The translations under genes and the position numbers were made by a program. From NCBI GenBank assembly GCA_025331125.1, contig JAOALB010000269.1, positions 2,501 through 40,449 of the forward strand: DNA of 37,949 nucleotides, given 5' to 3'. Source of the stretch: Mycogone perniciosa. Lineage: Eukaryota > Ascomycota > Sordariomycetes > Hypocreales > Hypocreaceae. Under the pieces are notes generated by a model. The model worked only from the letters and a program-made list of their open reading frames with translations. It did no database searches and was not told the DNA's origin. Shown here one piece after another: positions 10,847 to 19,760 of this stretch; position 1 is the first letter of the stretch, and each line of letters opens with the position of its first letter.

Positions 10847-11530
10847 CACTTCCCCGAGGGCTTATCAATGGAGGGAGTGATGTCAGCGCGAGACAACAGG
10901 TTCGCTATCCCGAGACCAGGCATCGTCTCTCAGCTGCGCGATTGAGCGCCCACGAGCCGCTTATGTCGGTCTCAGCGCCTCATTCAAGCCCCATATGCAG
11001 CAATCTAGAAGCTTAGCTGCCAACGGTAATCGCGGGCATTGGGTATTGGTGGTGGTAGTAGTTTGTATTTCGCGGCATACCTACCAGACAGACAGACCAT
11101 CGCCATTCTCCCCCAAAACGGCGCAACGGCATCTCTCCCCACCATGATTATGCATGGACTCGCAACCGTTGCGCTTTATGTAATACTACTACTTACTACG
11201 GAGTACTTACTGCTACTAACTACTACTACTCGGAGTAGTCCTACTGCTATTAGGAGACTCCGTGGGGCCCCATAGTCTGGAGGAGTAGTGCTATTAACAT
11301 GTCAAGTTGGGCGAAACTTCGCCGTCGCCTATTTTCTGTTCACTACGGAGTAATCGAACCCACGATACGGATACTCTTCAGCGCACCGCGATGGATAAAC
11401 TAAAGGGCAGGCGCCCCCAAGTTGCCTTTAACAATGAACCCCTCGAGCAGCCAATTGTTCCTCCTTAACAAAGCAGACATCTTTGGGACCCTGACAACTG
11501 ACAGACATCTCAAAGACCAGTCGCCTCATC

Positions 11531-14500
11531 ATGTCTCTCTACCGCATTGGCGTTGACGTTGGCGGCACCAACACCGATGCCGCCATCCTCGATATCAAAG
11601 CTCTGGACCAGCCCGGACGAGGTGTCCTCGCATCATACAAGGCGTCCACGACTCCAGACATCACGAGCGGCATAGAAGCTGCTATCCAGGAAGTCATCAC
11701 CCAGTCCAAGGTCGAGAAGAGTCGGGTGCTCAGCGTCACCATCGGCACAACCCACTTCATCAATGCACTCATTGAAGCCGATGCACGGAGGTTAGACCGA
11801 GTCGCCGTCTTCAGGCTCTGCGGTCCTTTTACAAGACAGATCCCTCCCTTCTCGGATTTCCCCCTCGGGCTTCGCAGTGTCATTGATGGAGGTGTTCACT
11901 ACTTGGATGGCGGGCTGGAGATGGATGGACGAGAGATCCTCCCCCTGGATCCAATCCAGATCCGCCAAGCTGCCAGAGACGTGATTGCATCCGGCATCAA
12001 CGCCATCGCCCTCGTCGGCATCTTCTCACCACTCGATCATGATGGGATTCACGAAGAGGAGTGCAAGAAGATCATCCTTGACGAAGTCCCCGAGCTCAGG
12101 GTCGTTTGCTCTCATGACATTGGACCGACCGGCTTTCTCGAAAGAGAAAACGCGACAATTCTAAACGCCACTATTCTGCGAACTGGTCATCGGGTGAAGA
12201 ATAGTTTCAAGCGAGCCATGGCACGCCTGAGACTAACTTGTCCTTTGTTCCTTTCCCAGAACGACGGCACTCTCATCGATGCTGAAACCGCCGCCAAATA
12301 CCCTATCAAGACATTTTCTAGTGGACCCACAAACAGCATGACTGGTGCCGCATTCCTTGCTGGCCTTGACAACAAGTCACAGACAATATCGAATAGCAAT
12401 GGCACTAACGAAGACGATGCCCTTGAGCCTCAGGTTCTTGTGGTGGACATTGGTGGCACTACAACCGATGTCTGCGCTTTACTACCCTCCGGCTTCCCCC
12501 GACAGGCGCCTGGTTTTGTTGAACTAGGAGGTGTCAGAACTGCATTTTCCATGCCCGAAGTTGTTTCAATAGGCTTGGGTGGTGGAAGCAAGGTCAAAGT
12601 GGAACCTGACAAGACTGTCCGGGTCGGCCCAGGCTCTGTTGGTCACTTCATTCGCGAGCAAGCTGTGGTCTTCGGTGGATCGACATTGACAACAACCGAC
12701 ATTGTTGTTGCTCTGGGCAAGGCTGAGTTAGGAGACGCCTCCCTTGTCAAGGATGTTCCCGCATCCACTGTCGAGCTTGCCCGTAAGGAGATCAAGAAGA
12801 AGCTAGAGAGGGTGATTGATCAAATGAAAGTATCGTCAGCGCCAGTCCACATTCTCCTTGTTGGTGGCGGTGCGCTCCTTGTGACAGAGGATTTGGAAGG
12901 AGTAGATAAGTGCATTCGGCCTATTCATGAGGGCGCCGCCAATGCTGTCGGTGCCGCCATTGCAAAAGTCTCTGGTGAAGTCGACACTGTAGAGATCCTT
13001 GAGGGTAAGGCGGAAAAGGATATCCTTGACGCAGCATGCAAAAAAGCAATTGCCCAGGCTATCGAAAAGGGAGCTTCGCCGGATGACGTTCGCATTGTTG
13101 AAATCAACAGGATGCCACTCCAGTACATGACCCAGGTTACCGTCAGAATCCAAGTCCGGGCGGTCGGCAAGCTTGCAACCCCTGACGAACTGACCCCTCC
13201 CGCATCACCACTATCCGATGAAGAGCTATTGAACTTCAAGGAAGAGGATGAGGGCCCCAAAGTCAGCGTTCCAAATGCTCTCGAACCTACAACCAAGCCA
13301 TCCCTCAACATTGACCTAACAACATATCGGCCCGAGGTACGGGACGGTGTCTGGTACATCTCCGAGGTTGATTTAGAGCTGATATCTACGGGATGCGGTG
13401 TTCTGGGAACTGGCGGTGGAGGATCTACGCATTACGAGTACATCAAGAGCTTGCGTGCACTTCGCAACGGGGGCAAGGGGAAAATGAGGGTTATTTCACC
13501 CAAGTCTCTTGGAGACAATGTCTCTGTTTGCTTTGGATCCTGGTATGGAAGTCCGAGTGTCATCAATGAGCGAATCTCTGGTGGCAATGAGATCCCTAGT
13601 GCTATTGAGGCCACTGCTAAAATCACGGGTAAGCCTATCGAAGCCGTGGTGGCCGACGAGATGTAAGTGATCGAGAAGTTTTGGTTTCAGCTGAATGTGT
13701 TGCTGACCTATGCAGTGGTGGTGGCAATGGACTGTCTACTTTCCCTACCAGTGTTCACTTCGACATTCCCATTGTGGACGGCGATGGCATGGGAAGAGCA
13801 TATCCAACTATGTACCACGGTAAGTGTGCTTGTCAGGGCCAATTTACGACGCTTGCTAACTCCATTATTAGTTACCTTCAGTGTTTACGGCCACTCATTA
13901 GTCCCTTGTGCGCTGACAGATGCACGAAACAATGTCGGTGTGGCTATGGTAAGACTCGTCGTTCGTTATATCAGTGCAAGCATCGAAACTAATCATGAAA
14001 TCTACAGAGCACGGATACCCCATTCCGGTTAGAGAAGGTGCTCCGAACAACATGTATAGAGCTTGGTCTGGGCTGTGCCTCGTCTTCAGCCCCATTACCT
14101 GGCTCGGTCGTTAAAGAATATGCTGTTCCAAACACTGTGTCCCAGGCCTGGTATTTGGGTCGCGCTGTCCATCAGGCCAGACGGCAAAAGTCGAGCTATA
14201 TCGATGCAATCGTGAGTAAACATCTTGTCACCTATGCTGGAGTTTAGCCCCATGCTGACTTAGAACCACAGTTTGCTGTTTCAGCTGGAAAGCTGCTCTT
14301 CACTGGAAAGATCATCGATGTTCAACGCCATCTTGGGGGTGGCTACACCATGGGTGCTGTCGTCATCGCACCGCTGAGTGACGACGAACTTGACTCTTCG
14401 GCATATAGCGCCAAGCACTCCGTTCCTAGCGATCGGCATATGTTTATCCCCTTCCAAAACGAGTTCTTGTATGCTGCTCTTAGCGATTCAGAAGGATCCC

Positions 14501-14757
14501 AGGAGTCCCAAGAGGTTGTTTGCACGGTACCGGATTTGATATCCATCCTGGGACAAGACGGAGAGGGCATTGGATCGCAAGACCTGCGGTATGGTTTACG
14601 TGTCAACGTCGTTGCACTGCCGGCACATCCTCTCTGGAAGACGGAACAGGGTATTAAAGTGGGTGGCCCAGAAGGGTTTGGGTTCAAGATGCCCGTCGTT
14701 GGTGTGGATGATGAGTTTTTAGAGTCTCGGAGCGTGATTGATGAGTTTGGGGCGTAA
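11531..14757 (+). CDS. Hydantoinase/oxoprolinase (HyuA-like) fused to a DUF917 (S-methyl-thiohydantoin desulfurase-like) domain
   Basis: Exons are 11531-13662, 13716-13819, 13872-13948, 14008-14211 and 14272-14757, giving 1000 aa. All four introns (53, 52, 59 and 60 nt) have consensus ends and close in phase. Residues 5-16 (RIGVDVGGTNTD) open the hydantoinase/oxoprolinase N-terminal domain. A second ATP-site motif, VVDIGGTTTDV, is at residues 304-314 inside the hydantoinase_A domain. From about residue 610 a DUF917 domain follows, with CGVLGTGGGGS at 622-632, then IGGGNGLSTFP, DIPIVDGDGMGRAYP and LFTGKI. HyuA enzymes use ATP to open five-membered cyclic amides (hydantoins, 5-oxoproline). DUF917 is linked to desulfurisation of S-methyl thiohydantoin. 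In bacteria the two are often neighbours, whereas here they are one polypeptide, presumably cytosolic. The divergent permease supports import and hydrolysis of the same compound. The exact substrate is unknown. Confidence 0.92.
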
Positions 14758-15098
14758 ATGGAAGGCTATATAAATGGGAATTATTGGGGTGATGAATTGT
14801 ATATAATTATCTATAACCTCTTGAAGAGGCATTCGACCAGGCAGTCAGCACACTACATAATAAGAAGTCACATCACATCCATTTGAACGCCCTGTGCTTT
14901 TCTGGCCAGAACACACTCTAAATCACTGTCACCAAAGGTTTCATGACATCGTGTAGTTGCAGCGTGTATTGTTCAGTCTGATGAGCAACTACTTTGTTTA
15001 CATCTAGATCCTCAAATGAATGACGGGTTTCCGGTCTGTGAATAATGACGGAATCGCAGCTTTCCAGAATCCGATGTGTTTCCTCCTAGAACCTCCAT
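14758..15098. other. Convergent spacer, 3'UTRs of hydantoinase and THI4
   Basis: About 340 bases between two converging stops. It is AT-rich and holds no supported gene or repeat. Confidence 0.5.
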
Positions 15099-16118
15099 TT
15101 AAACGGCATTCTCCTTGCGGCGAGTCTCAAAGACTTTGAGAGCCTCCTCTGCAGCTTTGACACCGCTCAAAACCATAGCACCAAAAGTAGGGCCTGCTCT
15201 GTATTAGCCACCAGTACTCAAAAATTAACATGGTTCTTTGTCCATACCCATTCTGTTGGCACCGTCGAATTCTGATAGCTCCATACCACCGACAATAAGG
15301 CCTGGGACGACCTCACGAGTGTTCTTGACAATGGCATCTTCAGCCCTGTTCATGTCAAGACCACGCATGCCGCCAAGCTTCTCGATGCGTCCCATGGTGA
15401 CAAGTCGCTTGACGCAAAACGCACCCATGGGTCCGTCATGGCCTGTAGTCGAAATAATGACCGGGGCATTGATCGTGTTGGGGTCCATGCAGGACTGGTC
15501 ATCGTGGTGCATGGAGACGAGAGTCCAATTAGTCACCACACCAGCGATGCTAACGCCATCGGGGGAGGGTCGAGTGATGAGATCCTCGACACAAGTGGCA
15601 TTGAACAGCTTCACGTTGGGCAGCTGAAGAACCTTGGACATGATAGTCGACGTAAAGAGTGCGGCATGCTTAACGACGACGTAGTTGCCCTCGTCCTCAT
15701 ATGGCACGCCGATCTCGCGGAGGAAAGCATCAGCTGGCTTGCGCATCACCATGGCAGAGAAGAGCTGTCCACCCAACCAGGCACCGCCACCGGGGGAGAC
15801 GGATGCCTCGATGATGGCGATTTTAAGGTCGGGACGCTGCGTTCCCAAGACATAGGCAGTGCTAAGGCCGCAGGAGCCAGCGCCGATGATGACAATGTCC
15901 GATTCGGCGTAGCGGTCCAGGTCCTCAAAGTAGCGACGAGTCATTGCGCGAGAGACTTGACTCTCTCGGATAGGGGAGAAGGTGAAGTTATCCCACTGGC
16001 CAGCCATTTCGTCAATGGCCTTGGCCTGAGCGCCTGCTTTGACGGCCAACTTGGAGGTTGGGGTTACAAGCTCAGCAGCTCGCTGGGTGGGAGAGATAGC
16101 AGCCGGGGGAGGAGTCAT
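15099..16118 (-). CDS. THI4: Thiamine thiazole synthase THI4
   Basis: Coding exons are 16118-15248 and 15193-15099 around a 54-nt intron, giving 321 aa, the usual length (Fusarium sti35 is about 320). The enzyme makes the thiazole half of thiamine from NAD and glycine. The fungal protein donates the sulfur from its own cysteine and is used once. Landmarks: IRESQVSRAMTRRYF (residues 50-64), dinucleotide loop GAGSCGLS (79-86), EASVSPGGGAWLGGQLFSAM, and LFNATCVEDL, where Cys176 matches the sulfur-donor cysteine (Cys205 of yeast Thi4). SMHHDDQSCMDPN and GMELSEFDGANRMG follow. Splicing restores RMGPTFGAM across the junction, using the AG after GAGC at 15194. The ATG at 16118 lies 7 nt after the 5'UTR intron acceptor. 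Expression is expected to fall when thiamine is plentiful, through the TPP riboswitch upstream. It is fully intact. Confidence 0.97.
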
Positions 16119-16125
16119 GATGGAT

Positions 16126-16317
16126 CTGCAAAAGTTAGGATACCGCAAGGTGGTGGCAGGGAGGAGCGCATGATCCTTTCGCTGGTATTATCCAGATCAA
16201 GTTCAGGGCCGTATAATCTCAGCCACACTACCCTTCTTTTCGTCGACACCGTCACTCATGCGACGACATCGACGAGAAGAGAGAGCAGTGGGCACCGGCT
16301 CATGCAATACACATTAC
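16126..16317 (-). other. 5'UTR intron of THI4 carrying the riboswitch
   Basis: The donor GTAATG begins at 16317 and the acceptor TTTTGCAG ends at 16126, giving 192 nt. The TPP aptamer lies inside it, the arrangement known for thiamine genes of filamentous fungi, where ligand binding changes splice-site choice. The donor follows a short upstream ATG (16328) that would open a small uORF in the spliced leader. Confidence 0.8.
16169..16240 (-). promoter_or_regulatory. TPP riboswitch aptamer in THI4 leader
   Basis: Reading the minus strand, the two conserved TPP-aptamer blocks appear in order. GGGTAGTGTGGCTGAGAT carries the CUGAGA pyrimidine-binding core, and GAACTTGATCTGGATAATACC is followed by AGCGAAAGGATCATG, the pyrophosphate-binding helix and closing strand. 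A variable arm separates them. Fungal TPP riboswitches act by alternative splicing, which fits the position inside a 5'UTR intron just upstream of THI4. Confidence 0.95.
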
Positions 16318-17161
16318 CTGAGGAGACATGATCCTGTCTGGACAGACTACCACCGAAGGGTGCCATGGCTGCGATATGGTTTTCGGGGACGCATGTACCG
16401 ATTAAGTAAGAATTCGACCTAGTGGTATTAGAAACGATCCGGTATATGTGTTCATGACGTCAAGGACAAACTGTGAATTGATCACTTGGTTACTTGACAG
16501 GGTGCTTGTTCAATTTCTCGGAAATGTCAGTTGAAAGAAAGGGCAGGGTTCTATGACATGCGTCAATTAGAGAGGCGCAACTAGATATTTATATGTATTG
16601 ATAACGTCATGAAATGAGGGGTAAAACCAACACACCTTGATATAATCTACTCCATCATCATGATGACGGCGATGTCGGCATGCATCACAGTATGGGAATT
16701 AAGATGCTTAAGTCTTATAGCCGTGTTGGCCGGGAGTATCCGGTGCTTGCCGCTCCGATATCTCGTCTGGTCTGACGCCGTGCAGTAGATATCCCAAATA
16801 TGATTGAGTAATAGCGGGTTTTTTTTCTCTCTCAATATTACGAGAAGTGCTATATATGGATGGAGTACGCGGTTCGGCAAGCTATTATAATTCCCGCAGG
16901 GTATTACATGGTATTGGGAGCATGATGACCAAGACTGCGAGGTGATGAGTGATGGACACTAAGTTCTCTCCGTCGAACTGGGGCATTTGCGCCAATTATT
17001 TGACCGTGTACGAGTAATATCGACTTGTAGTTGATATCATAGACCGAAACCCGTGTTTTTGATCTGTGCAGCAAGTCGTGTGGGGAAACTGCTTCATAGT
17101 AGTAGCTGATCCAGAAACCCAGGCCACGAGAAGAAACAGCCAGCGGGTTTTGATGGTATAT
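16318..17161. promoter_or_regulatory. THI4 promoter and 3' flank of the triosephosphate-isomerase-like gene
   Basis: About 0.84 kb without a supported gene. The part next to 16330 should hold the THI4 promoter and transcription start. I see no repeat or RNA gene. Confidence 0.45.
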
Positions 17162-17941
17162 TCATGCCTCTGCAATCTCCCGAATTGTCTTGACAAACTG
17201 CTCCGGGTCGTGTCCAAACCTGCCCAGAAATAATCCATCCAGCCCTCCCTTCAGTCGCACATACAATCCTGGCCCTGCGCTGCCCCCATACACCACTCTC
17301 GTCGTCCCTTTCCTCCCCTTAACACACTCCAGTCCTCTGATGCCATCCACCACGTTGAGAATATGTGTCTCGCCAGCAGGTTGGCTTGCTCCAATAGCCC
17401 ACACGGGCTCGTAGGCAAGGACTACCTCCGCGTCGTCTGATACTGAAGCCATGACGGCCTCAACTTGTCCATGGCACTCTTCCACAGCAATGCTTACATC
17501 TCCATTTGTCTGCTCCCCAATGCATACTAGCGGGATCATGCCATTGCGGCTCACAGCGGCAGCCTTCTTTGCAACCATCGCATCGTCCTCACCGAATATT
17601 CTTCTGCGCTCTGCATGGCCTACTTCCACGATCTTGACGCCTGCGCTGCTCAAGACGGCAGGACTGACTTCACCTGTAAATGCACCTTCATCTTCCCAGT
17701 GGCAGTCTTGGGCACCTGGCCAGATGGGCATGGGGCTCGATTTCAGCTGGGAGATGGTGTTTGTGAGGGAGATGAAGTCGGGGATAACGAAGATGTCAAT
17801 TTTGGAGAGTTGATCTGATGAAAGGCCAGGAAGATGGGCGAGGAAGCTATTCGTGAAGTCTTCAGTGCGAGTGAGGGAGAAGTACATTTTGGTTGACAGG
17901 CCGATGAGCCGTCGGCGATGTGGTGGGCTGGACATGGTCAT
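17162..17941 (-). CDS. Triosephosphate-isomerase-family protein, probable L-erythrulose-1-phosphate isomerase
   Basis: Single exon, 259 aa. Family residues are present: Lys18 in STKMYF, catalytic His109 in VEVGHAERR, catalytic Glu178 in AYEPVWAIG, and the phosphate-binding GGS at 219-221. The N-terminal strand is LIGLSTKMYF rather than the GNWKMN of glycolytic enzymes. This marks a divergent paralogue and not the housekeeping isomerase. Its neighbours are an RpiB-type isomerase and a dihydroxyacetone-type kinase. That trio matches L-erythrulose catabolism in Yarrowia (EYI1/EYI2/EYK1) and mycobacteria (LerI/EryI/LerK), where this family converts L-erythrulose-1-P to D-erythrulose-4-P. The catalytic family is certain and the substrate is inferred from context. 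A second ATG six bases in (17935) is an equally possible start. Confidence 0.9.
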   Translation of the reverse strand: MTMSSPPHRRRLIGLSTKMYFSLTRTEDFTNSFLAHLPGLSSDQLSKIDIFVIPDFISLTNTISQLKSSPMPIWPGAQDCHWEDEGAFTGEVSPAVLSSAGVKIVEVGHAERRRIFGEDDAMVAKKAAAVSRNGMIPLVCIGEQTNGDVSIAVEECHGQVEAVMASVSDDAEVVLAYEPVWAIGASQPAGETHILNVVDGIRGLECVKGRKGTTRVVYGGSAGPGLYVRLKGGLDGLFLGRFGHDPEQFVKTIREIAEA

Positions 17942-18453
17942 AGATGTGAGATGGCCCGGTTCGATCTACCAGAAACGTCAATTGAGCAGCCCAAAGAAAC
18001 TCATGAAGAATTATTGAGATCAAAGTATATAGTGAATTTCGTGAAAGTGGCAATTATTCCGCCAATCCGGGGAATATAACCCGAGCTCCCGCACCGGCTC
18101 CGAACGCCCATTCCCCTTCTGGGATCCCGGGATCCCGGCGGCTGCTTTTTTAAAGAACTCCGGTTACGGGTTCCTGGACTTGAAAAGTGTACTCGTTCTC
18201 TGTTCTCACGGGACCAGATTCAAGACCCAACTAGATGCATTGGGCTCTGATGGAATCACAAAAATAGCTGTTGTCCACTGTGTTCTCTTCTTGTATATGG
18301 ATCTAATACCGCCACGCCAATATTACCCCCCAGCTCGGGTGCCTGCACTACCCTATTCAGTATCCCACGCCTATCGGATCTCCCATGTATTCACTTGGGC
18401 CAAGACTGGATCACCCCCTCCTAGCAAGTAGGCTCCAATGAATCTCCCCTTCT
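17942..18453. promoter_or_regulatory. Promoter region of the TIM-like gene and 3' flank of the RpiB-like gene
   Basis: About 510 bases with no supported gene. It holds a perfect 16-nt palindrome at 18121-18136, about 180 bases upstream of the TIM-like start, and a nearby GC-rich block. Confidence 0.45.
18121..18136. promoter_or_regulatory. Perfect palindrome GGGATCCCGGGATCCC, possible regulator site
   Basis: The 16 bases equal their own reverse complement and contain overlapping CGG-N4-CCG type inverted triplets, the form of site used by dimeric Zn2Cys6 regulators. It is 180-195 bases upstream of the TIM-like start. Function is inferred. Confidence 0.45.
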
Positions 18454-19027
18454 CTACGCTTCAAGATGCCCGATCTCCTCCACCTTCTTGGCACTCGCAC
18501 TCGAGGAGTCAAACTCATACCCGAGCCACTCAATGGCTAGCCTCCTCGCCAGCTCCAATCCAACCACCCGCTCGCCCATGCACAGAACTTGTGCGTTGTT
18601 GCTCTTGACGCTCCGTTCCACACTAAAACTGTCGTGTGCCGTCACCGCACGAATGCCCTTGACTTTGTTGGCTGCGATGGCAACTCCTAGGCCCGTGCCG
18701 CAGATGAGCAGAGCGCGGTCTGCCTTGCCCTCTGCCACAAGACGGGCAGCAGCCGCTGCTCGTAAAGGATATGCTGTCTTGTCTGTGGATTCGTTTGAGC
18801 CAACGTCGATGACTTCAGTGACGCGGTCATCGGATTCGAAGTCTCGCTTGATGGTATTTTTGTAGGTAACACCGGCTTCCTAAATGAAGTTAATCAGCGT
18901 TTTAGCTTTTCTCAGAAAAAACAAAGAATTCATTCTGAAACTGAGACCAGTAGAGTAGACAGCTCAGGAGTAGATGTCCAAGTCAACTTACATCGCAGCC
19001 CATGGCGATCCTCCACTTTGGTGCCAT
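18454..19027 (-). CDS. RpiB/LacAB-family sugar-phosphate isomerase, probable D-erythrulose-4-phosphate isomerase
   Basis: Exons 19027-18992 and 18879-18454 give 153 aa. The 112-nt intron has a GTAAGT donor and a TTTAG acceptor. Splicing joins AMGCD to EAGVTYK and recreates the N-terminal GCDEAG loop of RpiB enzymes. The active-site cysteine loop CGTGLG is at residues 72-77 and the AHDSFSVERSVKSNNAQVLC stretch follows, as in the family. The length of about 150 aa is typical. RpiB proteins interconvert aldose and ketose phosphates in the cytosol. With a TIM-like isomerase on one side and a dihydroxyacetone-type kinase divergent on the other, the likely reaction is D-erythrulose-4-P to D-erythrose-4-P (EYI2/EryI). 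Ribose-5-P isomerase activity is the alternative. It shares a 0.7-kb divergent promoter with the kinase. Confidence 0.92.
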
Positions 19028-19760
19028 TTTGTCTGTATCGGTGGTTAATCAAAGTAAATCCGCGCAGAATTAAAATTAATTGAACTGTAAGTAGAAGCAA
19101 GACACCTTGCAATCATTCGAGAAGAAGTTCTCCATTTGTCTTATGACCTCGAGGTGAGATCCGAACTTCGGTCAACATCCCGGATTGTCCTCCCGCCACC
19201 AACAGGAATCTCCACTCCATCATTACCACGTCAACCTTCATAGTTTCTTCAGCCATTTTAGGATACAGCTCAAGCACCCCTTCAGGAGCTACGCCAGCGG
19301 GGTTCATACCCCAGAATTGGGATTACTAGGACGCTCGGTATTTCCCAATTAGGAAAGCCGGCATGGGGTCAAATGAGATGCAAAAAGGCCTGGAACACAG
19401 GATTCAATTCAATATCCCTGATTCGGGAGATATATGTGGAGAGGGATTCAATGCGGGGACAAAGTAGATCTATATCAGAAAGTTGGACAGAGTTGGCTTA
19501 ATGATATACCAAAGGTGGGTGTCAATGATAATAGAAATTGACCACTTTTGCCACCGATATTGGCGTTGGGGTTGGTTATGCAAGCCCCTTACGCGGTACC
19601 AATGGTGTGAGAAGCTATTCTTCCCTTGTCAATGGGGAGCTCCGATGTAGGTATTTGCCATCGTTTCTGATTTCTTCAGTTATATTCCCCCTCTCCTCCA
19701 AGAAAACAGGATGTTGTTGACGAAGGCGCAACTCAACACACATCTCATCTGATCAGAATC
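19028..19760. promoter_or_regulatory. Divergent promoter between the RpiB-like isomerase and the kinase
   Basis: About 730 bases between two divergent starts. No supported gene; the frame at 19113-19307 on the minus strand has no family signature. Shared regulation of the two genes is plausible from the arrangement. Confidence 0.5.

Larger units (their letters stand above)
10008..11530. promoter_or_regulatory. Divergent promoter region between permease and hydantoinase
   Basis: A 1.5-kb region with no supported gene separates two divergent starts. It contains a TAA microsatellite (10175-10206), four exact TACTCCGTA/TACGGAGTA motifs (10168, 10758, 11197, 11344) and a near-perfect 14-nt inverted repeat (10808-10846). 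It probably coordinates expression of transporter and enzyme. Confidence 0.55.

Noticed and set aside
14343..14687. Minus-strand open frame opposite the hydantoinase C-terminus
   Set aside because: It is a shadow of a well-supported exon with conserved DUF917 residues.
16119..16148. N-terminal extension of THI4 starting upstream at 16148
   Set aside because: The extension has no ATG, lies inside the riboswitch-bearing 5'UTR intron and reads across its acceptor; family members start at the M-x-P-P position.
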